A DNA stretch of 64,000 nt from Sedimenticola sp. (lineage in GTDB: Bacteria > Pseudomonadota > Gammaproteobacteria > Chromatiales > Chromatiaceae). Shown piece by piece: positions 26,659 to 36,700 of this stretch. Made by a program: the position numbers and the translations under genes. Under the pieces are notes generated by a model. That model was given only the letters and a program-made list of their open reading frames with translations. It did no database searches and was not told the origin of the DNA. The stretch is taken from assembly GCA_026985055.1 (NCBI GenBank), contig JALSQZ010000226.1, positions 37,223-101,222 on the forward strand, given 5' to 3'. Every line of letters starts with the position of its first letter. The first letter of the stretch is position 1.

Positions 26659-27303
26659 ATGACCATGAACAGAAAAACATCTGCCGCAGCCCTCACCCTG
26701 GCCTGTTTCTTCCTGCCTGCCCTGGCCCTGGCTCATGTGGGCAGCGGGGAAGGCGGCATCGTATCGGGGCTGCTTCACCCTTTCACCGGCCTGGATCACC
26801 TGCTCACCGCGCTCGCCTGCGGAGTTTGGATGAGACTGCGCCTGGATCTCTCCCTGCGCCAGGGAATGGCGGTATTCTTGCTGCCCCTGCTGACCGGAAT
26901 GCTGCTGGGCGCCAATGGCATAGAGGGGCTCTACCTGGAAACTCTGCTTGGCGCCTCAGTACTCCTGCTGGCGGTGCTGCTGGCGCCGAACATGAAACTG
27001 CGCCCGAATCTGGGAATCACCCTGGCCAGCTGTTTTGCCCTTTTGCAAGGGCTGGCCCATGGCGGGGAAATCATCCGTCTTTCCCTGCAAGGCAGTCTCT
27101 CTGCCCTGGCTGTCAGTGTCAGTACCGGGCTGCTCCTGATGAGCGGCTATCTGCTTGCCGGCATGATATTAACTCGGCAACAATCTATATCGCGTTCAGC
27201 CCGCTTGGTTCGCGGCAAGGCATCAGCCTGCCGTTGTAGTGATTCTACAACAGGGGCTGACAACGCTGTCCGCGGGCAAGGGCAAGCGGGCCTGTCCTTA
27301 TAG
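26659..27303 (+). pseudogene. hupE: hupE/ureJ-like membrane protein gene truncated by a repeat element
   Basis: HupE/UreJ proteins are small membrane proteins thought to bring nickel to hydrogenase or urease. The frame opens 2 bp after hynL with a signal-like segment and the family hallmark HPFTGLDHLLTALACGVW, followed by several hydrophobic helices and GLAHGGE. At about residue 169 (27167) the reading frame enters the inverted end of a MITE-like element, and the last 45 codons (from about LTRQQSIS) are repeat-derived and hydrophilic. The final transmembrane helix expected in the family is missing. Whether the shortened protein still works is open. Confidence 0.8.
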
Positions 27304-27445
27304 ATCAATCCGTTAGGGGCTTCAAGAAAAGGCCAGCTCCGCGTTCCGGCTCTTGCCAAGGGGACAACCCTTGCCTGCGAGCCGCGCCTTGATCTGACCT
27401 TTTCTTGAAGCCCTGAATACGACATGGATTGTTGCCGAGTTAATA
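27167..27445. mobile_element. Structured MITE-like element, subfamily 1 (copy B)
   Basis: Inverted copy of the 11691-11976 element with few substitutions and a roughly 6-bp deletion in the second arm. Ends TATTAACTCGGCAACAATC and GATTGTTGCCGAGTTAATA are nearly perfect inverted repeats. It interrupts hupE. Confidence 0.85.
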
Positions 27446-27490
27446 AGCAAAGACCACCTGCATCTCAGTTCCTGAAAACACCAGCAAAAC

Positions 27491-27516
27491 GAAAAGCCGC
27501 GTGCAGTACGCGGCTT
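27491..27516 (-). terminator. Terminator after the subtilase gene
   Basis: Stem AAGCCGCGT / ACGCGGCTT with a 5-base loop; on the minus strand it is followed by TTTTCGTTTT. It lies 70 bp past the protease stop codon. Confidence 0.7.
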
Positions 27517-27545
27517 CCGTCATCAGGGGCAGTCTCTGGCAAAAA

Positions 27546-27567
27546 GTTGAAAAACGCCGTTTTTCAG
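27546..27567. repeat. Short palindrome downstream of subtilase
   Basis: GTTGAAAAACG / CGTTTTTCAG, almost perfectly self-complementary. A sister copy lies upstream of the same gene at 29539-29561. Confidence 0.6.
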
Positions 27568-27585
27568 CCGTTTCCCATCGGGCTG

Positions 27586-29496
27586 CTACTTGATTTCAAC
27601 AATACCGAACTGCTGTGAAGGTTTGCTCCACTGGAGGCGGATATCATAGGAGCGACCTTCCAGCTTGATGTTCCGCAGCATGATACTGGTGGCATCACGA
27701 CTCACTGTGCTGGAAGAAATATCCATGGCATCCGGATCGTTGAAATAGGCCTTGTGGAACTTGATGGTCTGCACCGTACTTTCCTTTTCATTGTATTTTC
27801 CGGAACTGGTGTACGCCTTTACCTTGAAGGTATGAGTGCCCGCGCGCAACAGACTGTAGTTGAAAGAAGCGCCATAGCCGGAAAAACGCGACCCGGGATT
27901 GTTGGGAAAACGATTGGCGATATCCCCCCGGGTTCCTCCAAAGGGAATACGGGTCTGCAACTTGCCATCGATATAATATTCCACATAGGAGATACCGTCC
28001 GGTCCTGTGGCCCAGCCGCGCAGATTGCCCACGCCGCTGACCACCGAGCCGTTGGCCGGTTCTTCCAGGGCGAGCTGGATACGATCATCCAGCATGGGAT
28101 CGCCGCCACTGCCGGCAAGGAAATTCAGATTGACCACACGCATGTTCTGCACCACGCCGCCGTCCCGGTTATCACTGAGCAGATCCCCGTTGCTGCGTAA
28201 CTCGCTGAGAATATCCGGCACGCTGGCACTGGGATTTCGCTGCTTCATGATGGCCCAGGCGCCGGCCACATGCGGCGCCGCCATGGAAGTACCGGTCCAG
28301 GTGGCGTAGCTGGTTCCCGGCACCGATGAAGTAATCATGGCGCCAGGAGCGAGAAGGGAAAGATAATGGGCGACATTGGTACTGCCTGCAAGCTCCCCTT
28401 CCCCCAGTTTGCAGTCTCCGCTGTTCTGGGTGTCGCAGATGGAACCCACGCTGATCGCCCTGGAAAAACAGGCGGGAACCGTGAGACCATCCTGGTAACC
28501 TTCATTGCCGGCAGCCACTACTGTCGCCACGGAGATGCCATGCAGCCAGTTGATGGCATCCCGGTATTGGGGATAGTCATTGTCACAGGTGCTGGTGAAC
28601 TTGTCCTCGCCTCCCAGACTCATGTTTACTGCGGCAATGGCATAGCCCTGATTTTGTTTCAGATCATAGACATAGTCCATGGCCTTGAGGATATCCGCAT
28701 CCCAGAAGGTCATGCAGGGGGTCGGCTCGTCACCACAATAATCCGCGTCATTGTCGCCACTGGCAACCTGCAGGGCGACGATCTTTGCATCCCTGGCAAC
28801 ACCATGCAGGCTGGGATTGTTGCCCGCGATGATTCCGGCGACATGCGAGCCGTGGGAACAGCCATTCATGTTCTCACAGGGCGCGGCGGAGCCGGTTCCA
28901 TGTTGCTCTTTCAGCCCATTGGGGCAGACAGTCTCACCGAAATAACCGGAAAAACAGGCCTCGACCTCCACACTGCCCTGGAGAAAGGGATGTGTCGCAT
29001 CCACACCGCTGTCGATCACCGCTACATATTGTCCGGCTCCCGTAAACCCGGCGTCCCAGGCGGTCGGGGCGCCAAGCAGGGGCACGCTTTGTCTCAGGCT
29101 GGGGCGGCGGCGCTGGTTCTCCTGCACGGAAACCACCTGATCATCGTTCTTCATGATCGCCAGCCCGGCGGTTTCCACCGTGTAGGCCAGAAACGGAAAG
29201 GCGCTGAAGCGGGTGACATTTTCCACATGCCCGCCCAGTTTTCGCAGATAGGCATCCTGGGCGGCGCGCAGCCGATCCTTGTTGGTAGGCTGGCCCGGCT
29301 GGAACGCGCCCTGGTCATCGATACGCACGATAACGGATATACGTCCCCCGTTGGCTATGGCCCGGTCTTCCAGAGTAGAGAACAGCGCAGTGCGTTCTGC
29401 CGGTTGCGCCTGTGTGCTTTGAGCCAGACCGACCAACGAGAAGGCCAGCAGGCCGAAAGCAAGCATGCGCCTGAGAACATAACGACGGGTATTCAT
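27586..29496 (-). CDS. Secreted subtilisin-like serine protease (peptidase S8)
   Basis: A 636-residue exported protease. Signal peptide ends near residue 30 (STQAQ); an inhibitor-like propeptide covers about 40-130; the S8 catalytic domain follows with Asp162 (AVIDSGVD), His215 (SHGSHVAGI) and Ser404 (GTSMAAPH), and the oxyanion Asn in AAGNEG. Several Cys pairs suggest disulfides. The C-terminal 170 residues, with PANGSVVSGVGNLRGWA and FGGTRGDIA, form a beta-rich Ig-like module of a kind often found on extracellular enzymes. No neighbouring transporter; probably a Sec-exported protease scavenging protein or processing surface proteins. Confidence 0.92.
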   Translation of the reverse strand: MNTRRYVLRRMLAFGLLAFSLVGLAQSTQAQPAERTALFSTLEDRAIANGGRISVIVRIDDQGAFQPGQPTNKDRLRAAQDAYLRKLGGHVENVTRFSAFPFLAYTVETAGLAIMKNDDQVVSVQENQRRRPSLRQSVPLLGAPTAWDAGFTGAGQYVAVIDSGVDATHPFLQGSVEVEACFSGYFGETVCPNGLKEQHGTGSAAPCENMNGCSHGSHVAGIIAGNNPSLHGVARDAKIVALQVASGDNDADYCGDEPTPCMTFWDADILKAMDYVYDLKQNQGYAIAAVNMSLGGEDKFTSTCDNDYPQYRDAINWLHGISVATVVAAGNEGYQDGLTVPACFSRAISVGSICDTQNSGDCKLGEGELAGSTNVAHYLSLLAPGAMITSSVPGTSYATWTGTSMAAPHVAGAWAIMKQRNPSASVPDILSELRSNGDLLSDNRDGGVVQNMRVVNLNFLAGSGGDPMLDDRIQLALEEPANGSVVSGVGNLRGWATGPDGISYVEYYIDGKLQTRIPFGGTRGDIANRFPNNPGSRFSGYGASFNYSLLRAGTHTFKVKAYTSSGKYNEKESTVQTIKFHKAYFNDPDAMDISSSTVSRDATSIMLRNIKLEGRSYDIRLQWSKPSQQFGIVEIK

Positions 29497-29538
29497 ATCC
29501 TTATCCCTGTAAACGATGTATTGATGAACTGACAGGAT

Positions 29539-29561
29539 GTTGAAAAACCACGTTTTTCAAC
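29539..29561. repeat. Short palindrome upstream of subtilase
   Basis: GTTGAAAAAC / GTTTTTCAAC around CAC, a perfect 10-bp inverted repeat. It is homologous to the palindrome at 27546. Confidence 0.6.
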
Positions 29562-29615
29562 GGCCTGCCAAGGGCACAGCATAACCCCGCCTGCACTCCT
29601 TGCCAAATGCACAGA

Positions 29616-29849
29616 TCAGGAAAGCTCTGCCGGCGTCTTTGCCGAAGTGATGGACAAGGCGTGCAGCTCATCGGAATCGATCTGCGAGCGCACCGTATCC
29701 AGCACCATTCGATGACGCTGTATCAGCGATTTGCCTTCAAAGGCCGGACTGACCACAGTCGCCTCGAAATGGCGTCCATCACCGCTGACGCTAACTTCGG
29801 CATCGGCGATACCAGCCCGGATCAGTTCTTCGATTTTTGCTGTTTCCAT
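29616..29849 (-). CDS. BolA family protein (IbaG-like)
   Basis: A 77-residue BolA-fold protein, partner of monothiol glutaredoxins in Fe-S trafficking. It shows VSGDGRHFEATVVSPAFEGKSLIQRHRMV and the conserved C-terminal ELHALSITSAKTPAE, where the His is a cluster ligand in the IbaG/YrbA type. ATG 29849 has GGGAG eight bases upstream; an in-frame GTG at 29855 overlaps the prfC stop. It follows prfC directly, so the two are probably one transcript. Confidence 0.88.
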   Translation of the reverse strand: METAKIEELIRAGIADAEVSVSGDGRHFEATVVSPAFEGKSLIQRHRMVLDTVRSQIDSDELHALSITSAKTPAELS

Positions 29850-29851
29850 GG

Positions 29852-31435
29852 TCACAACTCCCGCGTGGCAAGAAACTTCACTTCCGGCCAGCGTTCTTCA
29901 GTCAGATTGAGATTGACCCGGGTGGGCGCCAGATACACCAGCTGATCATCCCCATCCAGGGCCAGATTGTCATGGGCCTTGACCTTGAAGCGTTTCAGCA
30001 GTGCCTCATCGTCACACTGCACCCAACGGGCAGTGTACACATTGACCGGCTCCACTATCGCCTCCACGCCATATTCCGACTTGAGGCGGGCCGCGGCCAC
30101 TTCGAACTGCAGCACACCCACCGCCCCCAGGATCAGGTCATTGTTGCGCAGGGGACGGAACACCTGGGTCGCGCCTTCTTCGCACAGTTGCAGCACACCT
30201 TTCTGCAGAGCTTTCATTTTCAATGGATCCTTGAGTACCACCCGGCGAAACAGCTCAGGCGCAAAGTATGGCACACCTTCGTATTTCAAATCCTCACCTT
30301 CCGTGAAGGTATCGCCGATCTGGATGGTGCCGTGATTGTGCAGGCCTATGATGTCTCCGGGAAAGGCCTCCTCCACCTGACGGCGGGCATCCGCCTGGAA
30401 GGTGATGGCATTGGACACCTGCACGCTCTTGCCGATGCGCACATGTTTCATCTTCATGCCCTTGCGATAACTTCCGGAACAGACCCGCAGAAAGGCGATG
30501 CGATCGCGGTGCGCCGGATCCATGTTCGCCTGGATCTTGAAAACGAAACCGGTAAACTTTTCTTCCCCCGGATCGACCAGACGCTGCAGGGTGCTGCGCG
30601 CCTGAGGCGCTGGCGCATACTCGACAAAAGCATCCAGCAACTCACGCACCCCGAAGTTGTTGATCGCGGAACCAAAGAACACCGGCGTCTGTTCGCCCCG
30701 CAGATAGGCATCCAGATCCAGTTCATGGCTGGCGCCACGCACCAGTTCGATTTCCTCCTTGAGCTCTTCCACCTCATGCTCTCCCAGCGCATCCACCAGT
30801 TCCGGATTGTCCAGGCCGCTGATGGTCTTTCCTTCCAGGACATGATCGCCATGGGATGCGCTGAACAGATGGGTGGTTTCGGTACGCAGATCGATGACGC
30901 CCTTGAGACGCTTGCCCATGCCTATGGGCCAGGTAACCGGAGCGCAGGCAATGCCCAGCACTTCCTCGATTTCATCCAGGATTTCTATGGGATCACGCCC
31001 TTCCCGATCCAGCTTGTTGACGAAGGTAAGAATGGGCGTGTCGCGCATGCGACACACTTCCATGAGCTTTATGGTGCGCTCTTCCACGCCCTTGGCCACG
31101 TCGATGACCATCAGCGCGGAATCCACCGCGGTCAGGGTACGGTAGGTATCTTCAGAGAAATCTTCGTGCCCCGGCGTGTCCAGCAGGTTGACGATGCGCT
31201 CTCTGTAGGGAAACTGCATCACGGAGGAAGTGACAGAGATACCGCGCTCCTTCTCCATTTCCATCCAGTCGGAGGTGGCATGACGCGCCGCCTTGCGTCC
31301 CTTGACCGTACCGGCAAGCTGAATCGCTCCGCCGAAAAGCAGCAGCTTCTCGGTGAGCGTGGTCTTACCCGCATCCGGGTGGGAGATAATGGCAAAAGTC
31401 CGGCGTTTGCCCAGTTCGGCAGCAATATCCGCCAT
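29852..31435 (-). CDS. prfC: Peptide chain release factor 3
   Basis: Translational GTPase that recycles RF1/RF2 after peptide release. 527 residues: G1 [12 protein letters not shown], switch and [12 protein letters not shown] (G2), DTPGHEDF (G3), [10 protein letters not shown] (G4), then domains II and III. Close to the usual 529. ATG 31435 was chosen because [19 protein letters not shown] is the conserved N-terminus; the longer frame extends through the divergent cytochrome gene's start. Confidence 0.95.
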   Translation of the reverse strand: MADIAAELGKRRTFAIISHPDAGKTTLTEKLLLFGGAIQLAGTVKGRKAARHATSDWMEMEKERGISVTSSVMQFPYRERIVNLLDTPGHEDFSEDTYRTLTAVDSALMVIDVAKGVEERTIKLMEVCRMRDTPILTFVNKLDREGRDPIEILDEIEEVLGIACAPVTWPIGMGKRLKGVIDLRTETTHLFSASHGDHVLEGKTISGLDNPELVDALGEHEVEELKEEIELVRGASHELDLDAYLRGEQTPVFFGSAINNFGVRELLDAFVEYAPAPQARSTLQRLVDPGEEKFTGFVFKIQANMDPAHRDRIAFLRVCSGSYRKGMKMKHVRIGKSVQVSNAITFQADARRQVEEAFPGDIIGLHNHGTIQIGDTFTEGEDLKYEGVPYFAPELFRRVVLKDPLKMKALQKGVLQLCEEGATQVFRPLRNNDLILGAVGVLQFEVAAARLKSEYGVEAIVEPVNVYTARWVQCDDEALLKRFKVKAHDNLALDGDDQLVYLAPTRVNLNLTEERWPEVKFLATREL

Positions 31436-31561
31436 GATTGTCTCGGCGCAATGGGAAAGGGCGGGATTATACCTGATTCTCTCCCACCGGCGTTTACCGG
31501 GTGGCCCCAGAGCTGTGATATATTTGCCCTCATCGAACCCGAACACCGAGGATGTGCAAAC

Positions 31562-32170
31562 ATGAAAAAAATCCTGATCGCGATGGGGCTGCTGAGCCTG
31601 GCCGTTTCCGCTCAGTCGGCCAATCTGGAACTGGCCAAGTCCATCGTCAAGGAAAAATGCCACCTCTGCCATGGAGAAGAAGGCGAAGCTTCCAGCGCAA
31701 TCTATCCCCGCCTTGCCGGTCAGAACCGCATCTACCTGATAAAGCAGCTGAAAAACTTCCGTGACGGCAAGCGCAAGAGCGAAACCATGAATGAAATGGC
31801 CGCTGGACTCAAGGATGAGGCCATCGAAGCCCTGGCTGAGTACTTCAGCAGCAAGCCGGCGCTATCACACCGGGTACGCGACAAGCTGTTCGCTTCCGTA
31901 GGCGAATACATTTTCCGCAAGGGCAACAAATATTCCGGCATTCCCGCATGCAAATCCTGTCATGGCGAACATGGCGAAGGGAACGAGCAGCTGCCCCGCC
32001 TGGCAGGACAGCACAAGCGCTACGTTTCCGACCAGCTCCAGGCTTTTGGTGAGCGGGCAAGAACCAACGACAATGCCATCATGCACACCGTAGCCAGCAA
32101 GCTGACGGAAATGGAACGTGAAGCCGTGGCGCTCTATGTCAGTGGCCTCAAGCCCACCAACGAAGAATGA
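31562..32170 (+). CDS. Dihaem cytochrome c4-like protein
   Basis: A 202-residue periplasmic electron carrier. Signal peptide [20 protein letters not shown]; two homologous haem domains with CHLCHG (about residue 38) and CKSCHG (about 131), each followed by the PRLAGQ motif and an axial Met ([20 protein letters not shown]). Cytochrome c4 typically donates electrons to terminal oxidases. Diverges from prfC and overlaps nothing; pldA follows after 56 bp. Confidence 0.88.
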   Translation: MKKILIAMGLLSLAVSAQSANLELAKSIVKEKCHLCHGEEGEASSAIYPRLAGQNRIYLIKQLKNFRDGKRKSETMNEMAAGLKDEAIEALAEYFSSKPALSHRVRDKLFASVGEYIFRKGNKYSGIPACKSCHGEHGEGNEQLPRLAGQHKRYVSDQLQAFGERARTNDNAIMHTVASKLTEMEREAVALYVSGLKPTNEE

Positions 32171-32206
32171 CAGAAGCTCGAAAACACATCCTTCCACACC
32201 CCCATC

Positions 32207-32243
32207 AAGGAACCGCTGATCAAATCATGAACTCGCATCTTGC
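32207..32243. repeat. Half copy of the 40511 repeat spanning the pldA start
   Basis: 37 bp matching the reverse complement of 40637-40673 at 35 of 37 positions, from AAGGAACC to CGCATCTTGC. The start codon and first residues of pldA (MNSHLA) lie inside it. Confidence 0.85.
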
Positions 32244-33225
32244 ACTCTATTTGACCTCCCTGATTCTGCTCCTGGCTCCTGGCCTTGCACCGGCTGCCAT
32301 GACCCTGGACAGTTATCAGCAATGCCTGGTAACCACCATGCAGAACGCTGACAACAACATGACCATAGGCGAAGTCAAAGACAAATGCCGCCAGGCTCCC
32401 ATCGCAGAGCACATCAAGCCGGACAAATCCGCCCTGGAAAAACGCCTGGTTCAGGAAAAGGCCGTGGAAGACAGTGAATTTGTCATCACTCCCTATCTGC
32501 CCAATTATCTGCTGTTCGCTGCCTACAACAGCGCCGGGGCCAATGCCACCCCCTTCGAGAACGCCTTTCCCAACGAGGACGTTCAGGTGGACGACACCGA
32601 AGTAAAGTTTCAGATCAGTTTCAAGTTTCCCATCGTCAAGAATCTGTTCAACGGCAATGGTGATCTTTACGCTGCCTACACCAACCGATCCTTCTGGCAG
32701 TTGTACAACGACAACTCCGCGCCCTTTCGTGAAACCAACCATCAGCCGGAAGTCTGGTTGCGTTTCTACAATGACCTGGAGTTTCTCGGCTTCCGCAATG
32801 TCATCAACGACATTGGTATCGTGCATCAGTCCAACGGACGCTCCACCAGCCTGTCCCGAAGCTGGAACCGGGTCTATGCAAGATTCATCTTTGAAAAGGA
32901 CAATCTGGCCTTCGCCATTCAGCCCTGGTATCGCATCCCGGAAGACAAGGACAATGACGACAACCCGGACATCGAAGACTACCTGGGCAATTTCGAGGTA
33001 CAGAGCGCCTACAAGCTGGGCCGTCATACCTTTGGCCTGATGTTCCGCAACAACCTCGATTCCGGCAAGAATCGCGGCGCGGTACAGCTGGACTGGAGCT
33101 TTCCCATCCATGGGCATTTGCGTGGTTATGTACAGTGGTTCAATGGCTATGGTGAAAGCCTGATCGACTACAACGAGAACGTGAACAGCTTTGGCGCGGG
33201 AATCAAGCTCACGGACTGGCTGTAA
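32227..33225 (+). CDS. pldA: Outer membrane phospholipase A
   Basis: Outer-membrane beta-barrel enzyme hydrolysing acyl chains of phospholipids when membrane asymmetry is lost. 332 residues with signal peptide (cleavage near APAAM), the family pattern YAAYTNRSFWQLYNDNSAPFRETNHQPE split over two strands, and the catalytic His-Ser segment HQSNGRSTSLSRSWNR, followed by alternating aromatic strands to a C-terminal region ending TDWL. ATG 32227 chosen as the first codon of the signal peptide; this codon comes from a dispersed repeat. Convergent with sdhE, 3' ends overlapping by 17 bp. Confidence 0.93.
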   Translation: MNSHLALYLTSLILLLAPGLAPAAMTLDSYQQCLVTTMQNADNNMTIGEVKDKCRQAPIAEHIKPDKSALEKRLVQEKAVEDSEFVITPYLPNYLLFAAYNSAGANATPFENAFPNEDVQVDDTEVKFQISFKFPIVKNLFNGNGDLYAAYTNRSFWQLYNDNSAPFRETNHQPEVWLRFYNDLEFLGFRNVINDIGIVHQSNGRSTSLSRSWNRVYARFIFEKDNLAFAIQPWYRIPEDKDNDDNPDIEDYLGNFEVQSAYKLGRHTFGLMFRNNLDSGKNRGAVQLDWSFPIHGHLRGYVQWFNGYGESLIDYNENVNSFGAGIKLTDWL

Positions 33226-33499
33226 CTTCATCTCCTGTTTCAGCGCCGCCGGAAGCACGGATCATCTCCAGCAGCGCCCGATACTTCTGCGGCGCGTCCT
33301 GCGGAGCGGCGATCAGCCAATGAAACAGTTGCGGATCGGTTTCCCGCAACAACTGACGAAAGCCGTGCTGAATTTGCGCCGGGGCCTGATCATAGCGTTC
33401 GTCGAGAAAACGCTGAAACAGACAATCCAGTTCCAGCATGCCCCGACGGCACTGCCACTGCAAGCGCTCCTTTTCACGAAACCGGCGTTCGATGTTCAC
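33209..33499 (-). CDS. sdhE: FAD assembly factor SdhE
   Basis: Promotes covalent flavinylation of SdhA. The 96-residue protein has the hallmark RRGMLELD (RGxxE-type) near residue 18 and FLDERYDQ, typical of the YgfY/SdhE fold. It is the last gene of the sdh operon, overlapping the sdhB stop by 4 bp, which places the assembly factor beside its client enzyme. The C-terminal tail is slightly longer than usual. Confidence 0.92.
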   Translation of the reverse strand: MNIERRFREKERLQWQCRRGMLELDCLFQRFLDERYDQAPAQIQHGFRQLLRETDPQLFHWLIAAPQDAPQKYRALLEMIRASGGAETGDEVTASP

Positions 33500-34188
33500 A
33501 CGGATTTCTTCAGCATCAGGTTACGAATGTGGCCAATGGCCTCGGTGGGATTCAAATGCTTGGGACAGGCTTCCACACAATTCATGATGGTGTGGCAGCG
33601 AAACAGTTTGTAAGGGCCATCCAGCGCATCCAGTCGTTCCTCTTCCCCCTGATCCCGGCTGTCCGCGAGGAAACGCCAGGCAGTGAGCAGCGCCTGGGGG
33701 CCGAGAAACTTGTCCGGATTCCACCAGAAGGAAGGACAGGAAGTGGAGCAGCAACCGCACATGATGCATTCCCACAAGCCGTCCAGCCGGGCCCGCTGGG
33801 CCGGGGTTTGCAGGCTTTCCTGTTCCGGAACCGGCTCCTTGCGCTTCAGCCAGGGCTCGACGGCCTGATACTGCCGGTAGAAATCACTCATGTCCACCAC
33901 CAGATCCCGAATGACCGGACGCCCGGGAAAAGGCCGAACAACCACTGGCGCCTTGAGTTCCGCCACGGGCGTGATGCAGGCCAGACGATTGCTGCCGTTG
34001 ACATTCACCCCGTCGGAACCGCAAACACCCTCACCGCAGGAGTGGCGGAAGGCAAAGGACTCATCCTGCTCCTTGATCTTGAGCAGCGCATCCCGCAGCA
34101 TCATGCCCCGCTCCACTTCCAGATCAAAAGCCTGCATATATGGCTTGGCATCCGTATCAGGATTGTAGCGATAGACCTCGAAACGCAT
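33496..34188 (-). CDS. sdhB: Succinate dehydrogenase iron-sulfur subunit
   Basis: Relays electrons from SdhA flavin to the membrane quinone site. 230 residues with all three cluster motifs: [2Fe-2S] HSCGEGVCGSDGVNVNG, [4Fe-4S] CIMCGCCSTSCPSFWW and the [3Fe-4S] region CHTIMNCVEACPKHLNP. It begins one base from the sdhA stop. Confidence 0.96.
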   Translation of the reverse strand: MRFEVYRYNPDTDAKPYMQAFDLEVERGMMLRDALLKIKEQDESFAFRHSCGEGVCGSDGVNVNGSNRLACITPVAELKAPVVVRPFPGRPVIRDLVVDMSDFYRQYQAVEPWLKRKEPVPEQESLQTPAQRARLDGLWECIMCGCCSTSCPSFWWNPDKFLGPQALLTAWRFLADSRDQGEEERLDALDGPYKLFRCHTIMNCVEACPKHLNPTEAIGHIRNLMLKKSV

Positions 34189-35951
34189 CAGTAAACCCTC
34201 TCCTTGGGTGGAAAGCTGTCCACACTCAGGGGCCGGGTGCGCACTGGCTTGTAGTCCAGGTGGTCATCTTCACGGAAATACAGGCTGTGACGCATCCAGT
34301 TGCGATCATCACGATCCGGATAATCGGGCCGTGAGTGGGCGCCGCGACTTTCCTGACGATGCAGGGCAGAGGTGATTATGGACATGCCCACATCCACCAG
34401 ATTCTCCAGTTCAAAGGCTTCCACCCGGGCGGTGTTGAAAGTACGGCTGCGATCATGGAGGCGCACTTCATCGAGGCGCTCGCGTATGTCACGCATCTTC
34501 TCCAGACCTTCGCGCATGATTTCATCCGTGCGGAACACCCCGGCATGATCCTCCATCACCTTCTGCAACTCGGCGCGCAGCTCGGCAACCGCAATCCCTT
34601 CTCCTTCCTGGTCGAAACGCCGGAAGCGGGCCATGGCCTTCTCCTCGCTGGCGCTGTCCGTTTGCCGATGGCGGGGATGCTCCCGCAGATAATCCAGAAT
34701 ATCCAGCCCGGACAAACGGCCAAACACCAGAATATCCAGAAGCGAATTTCCCCCCAGCCGATTTGCCCCATGCACGGATACACAGGCACATTCACCCGCG
34801 GCGTAGAGTCCCGGCACCACTTCTTCCGGCCCATGACGGGCTGGCGCCACAACCCGGCCAAACCGGTCCGACGGAATGCCCCCCATCACATAATGAGCGG
34901 TGGGATAGACGGGAATGGGCTCGAAGGCGGGATCGATACCGACAAAAATCTTGCTCGTTTCGCGAATGCCGGGCAAGCGTTTGGCAACGGTTTCCTCCCC
35001 CAGGTGATCCACTTTCAGCAACACATGATCGCCCTTGGGGCCACAACCCCGTCCTTCCCGAACTTCGGTAACAATGGCCCGTGCCACCACGTCGCGGCTG
35101 GCCAGGTCTTTTGCCGAGGGCGCATAGCGCTCCATGAAACGCTCACCCTCGCTGTTGATCAGATAACCACCCTCGCCCCGGGAAGCTTCCGTGATGAGCA
35201 TGCCCCGGCCCGCCACTCCGGTGGGATGAAACTGGAAAAACTCCATGTCCTGCAGGGGAATGCCCGCGCGCAGAGCCATGGCCATGCCGTCACCGGTGTT
35301 TATATGCGCATTGCTGGTGGTACGGAATACCTGGCCGCAGCCACCGGTAGCCAACAGGGTTGCCCGGGCGTTGAGGAGCATGGGCTCGCCACTGGCGATG
35401 TTCATGACCAGGGCGCCGGTCACGCCGCCTTCCTCGTCCTGCAAAAGATCGATGGCAAAGTACTCGGTAAAGAAATGGCTGCGCGCCTTGAGGTTGCGCT
35501 GATACAGGGTGTGCAGAATCGCATGCCCGGTGCGGTCTGCCGCCGCGCAGGTGCGCGAAGCCTGTTCCTTGCCAAAGTTCCGGCTCTGCCCGCCAAAGGG
35601 CCTCTGGTAGATGCGGCCATTCTCCAGACGGGAAAAAGGCACGCCATTGTGTTCCAGCTCGTACACGGTGGGGATGGCCTCGCGGCACATGAACTCGATG
35701 GCATCCTGATCCCCGAGATAGTCTGATCCCTTCACCGTATCGAACATGTGCCAGTGCCATTGGTCCTCATCGACATTCCCCAGCGCGGCATTGACGCCTC
35801 CCTGAGCGGCCACAGTATGAGAACGGGTGGGAAACACCTTGGACACCACGGCGACACGCAGATCGGCATCCGCCAGTTGCACCGCCGCGTTCAGTCCGGC
35901 ACCACCGGCGCCAATGATGAGCACGTCGAAATTTTTTCTGATCAGGGTCAT
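34188..35951 (-). CDS. sdhA: Succinate dehydrogenase flavoprotein subunit
   Basis: Oxidises succinate to fumarate; covalent FAD. 587 residues: N-terminal dinucleotide site [35 protein letters not shown] with the FAD-linked His, [21 protein letters not shown], and active-site HYVMGGI and R-rich segments near the C-terminus. ATG 35951 gives a 4-bp overlap with sdhD and matches the conserved [12 protein letters not shown] start. The chain is complete. Confidence 0.96.
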   Translation of the reverse strand: MTLIRKNFDVLIIGAGGAGLNAAVQLADADLRVAVVSKVFPTRSHTVAAQGGVNAALGNVDEDQWHWHMFDTVKGSDYLGDQDAIEFMCREAIPTVYELEHNGVPFSRLENGRIYQRPFGGQSRNFGKEQASRTCAAADRTGHAILHTLYQRNLKARSHFFTEYFAIDLLQDEEGGVTGALVMNIASGEPMLLNARATLLATGGCGQVFRTTSNAHINTGDGMAMALRAGIPLQDMEFFQFHPTGVAGRGMLITEASRGEGGYLINSEGERFMERYAPSAKDLASRDVVARAIVTEVREGRGCGPKGDHVLLKVDHLGEETVAKRLPGIRETSKIFVGIDPAFEPIPVYPTAHYVMGGIPSDRFGRVVAPARHGPEEVVPGLYAAGECACVSVHGANRLGGNSLLDILVFGRLSGLDILDYLREHPRHRQTDSASEEKAMARFRRFDQEGEGIAVAELRAELQKVMEDHAGVFRTDEIMREGLEKMRDIRERLDEVRLHDRSRTFNTARVEAFELENLVDVGMSIITSALHRQESRGAHSRPDYPDRDDRNWMRHSLYFREDDHLDYKPVRTRPLSVDSFPPKERVY

Positions 35952-36283
35952 AGCAACTGTACCAGTACCGCCAGAGCCCAAAGGCCACAGGCAAGGAGAA
36001 AGGCCTGCACTGCCAACAGCGCCAGGAAGCGCAGGAACGCGGGCTTGAGGTAATCGAGAATTACATCACGCACCCCCACCCAGGCATGCAGCAGCAACAT
36101 GAGCATGAACAGCGCCGTAGCCAGCCACATGGGCAGCGCGCCCATCCAGGAAGCAAGCGCCTGCTGATCCACTGGCGGCGCAAGCATCAGATGAAGCAGC
36201 ACATAGGCGATGTACAGAGCCAGATAGACGGCGCTGGCCCGCTGCCACACCCAGGCGCGGAATCCGGACATCTGCCGGCTCAT
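35948..36283 (-). CDS. sdhD: Succinate dehydrogenase membrane anchor subunit D
   Basis: A 111-residue membrane protein with three hydrophobic helices, anchoring SdhAB and forming the quinone site with Sdh[19 protein letters not shown] contains the haem b His and the Asp-Tyr of the quinone pocket. ATG 36283 overlaps the sdhC stop; the longer upstream frame is a shadow of sdhC. Confidence 0.9.
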   Translation of the reverse strand: MSRQMSGFRAWVWQRASAVYLALYIAYVLLHLMLAPPVDQQALASWMGALPMWLATALFMLMLLLHAWVGVRDVILDYLKPAFLRFLALLAVQAFLLACGLWALAVLVQLL

Positions 36284-36666
36284 GCCAGCCCCCACAAAAG
36301 CCCCAGCGCGAGCACAGGGGCGCATATCAGAACCGTCCAGGCGCTGTGCCGAAAATACGGCGCGCGCACTCCCAGATGCGCATCCAGCAACAGATAGCGG
36401 ATCCCGGCAAGGAAATGATGCGCCAGGGCCCAGAGCAACAGAAACATCAGCAAGCGGCTCCATGGTTGCTGCAACAACTGGCTGGCGCGATGGAAGCCGC
36501 CGTTGCCGGACAATGCCAGAGACAACAAGCCGACAAGCAGGGGAATGGCGAGGAACAACAACACCCCCGCCGCTCGATGGGCAATGGACATCACAGCCGC
36601 CACTGGCAGACGAATCTGCAACAGATTGAGAAAAACAGGACGGGATGATGTTTGCATGGGGTTCAT
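36280..36666 (-). CDS. sdhC: Succinate dehydrogenase cytochrome b subunit C
   Basis: First gene of the operon; about 128 residues with three membrane helices. SIAHRAAGVLLFL carries the quinone-site Ser and Arg, and HHFLAGIRYLLLD holds the haem b His. RPVFLNLLQIRLPVAAV matches the family N-terminus. Possible starts are ATG 36690, 36666 and 36657; none has a strong ribosome site, so 36666 is a compromise. Confidence 0.9.
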   Translation of the reverse strand: MNPMQTSSRPVFLNLLQIRLPVAAVMSIAHRAAGVLLFLAIPLLVGLLSLALSGNGGFHRASQLLQQPWSRLLMFLLLWALAHHFLAGIRYLLLDAHLGVRAPYFRHSAWTVLICAPVLALGLLWGLA

Positions 36667-36700
36667 TGGTTTTTGTTGCTTGTCTAACATTAGCAGAAAA

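Noticed and set aside
31562..32170. 29837-32170 as one 777-residue protein
   Set aside because: The first two thirds are antisense to prfC; only the end from 31562, with signal peptide and two haem motifs, is a gene.
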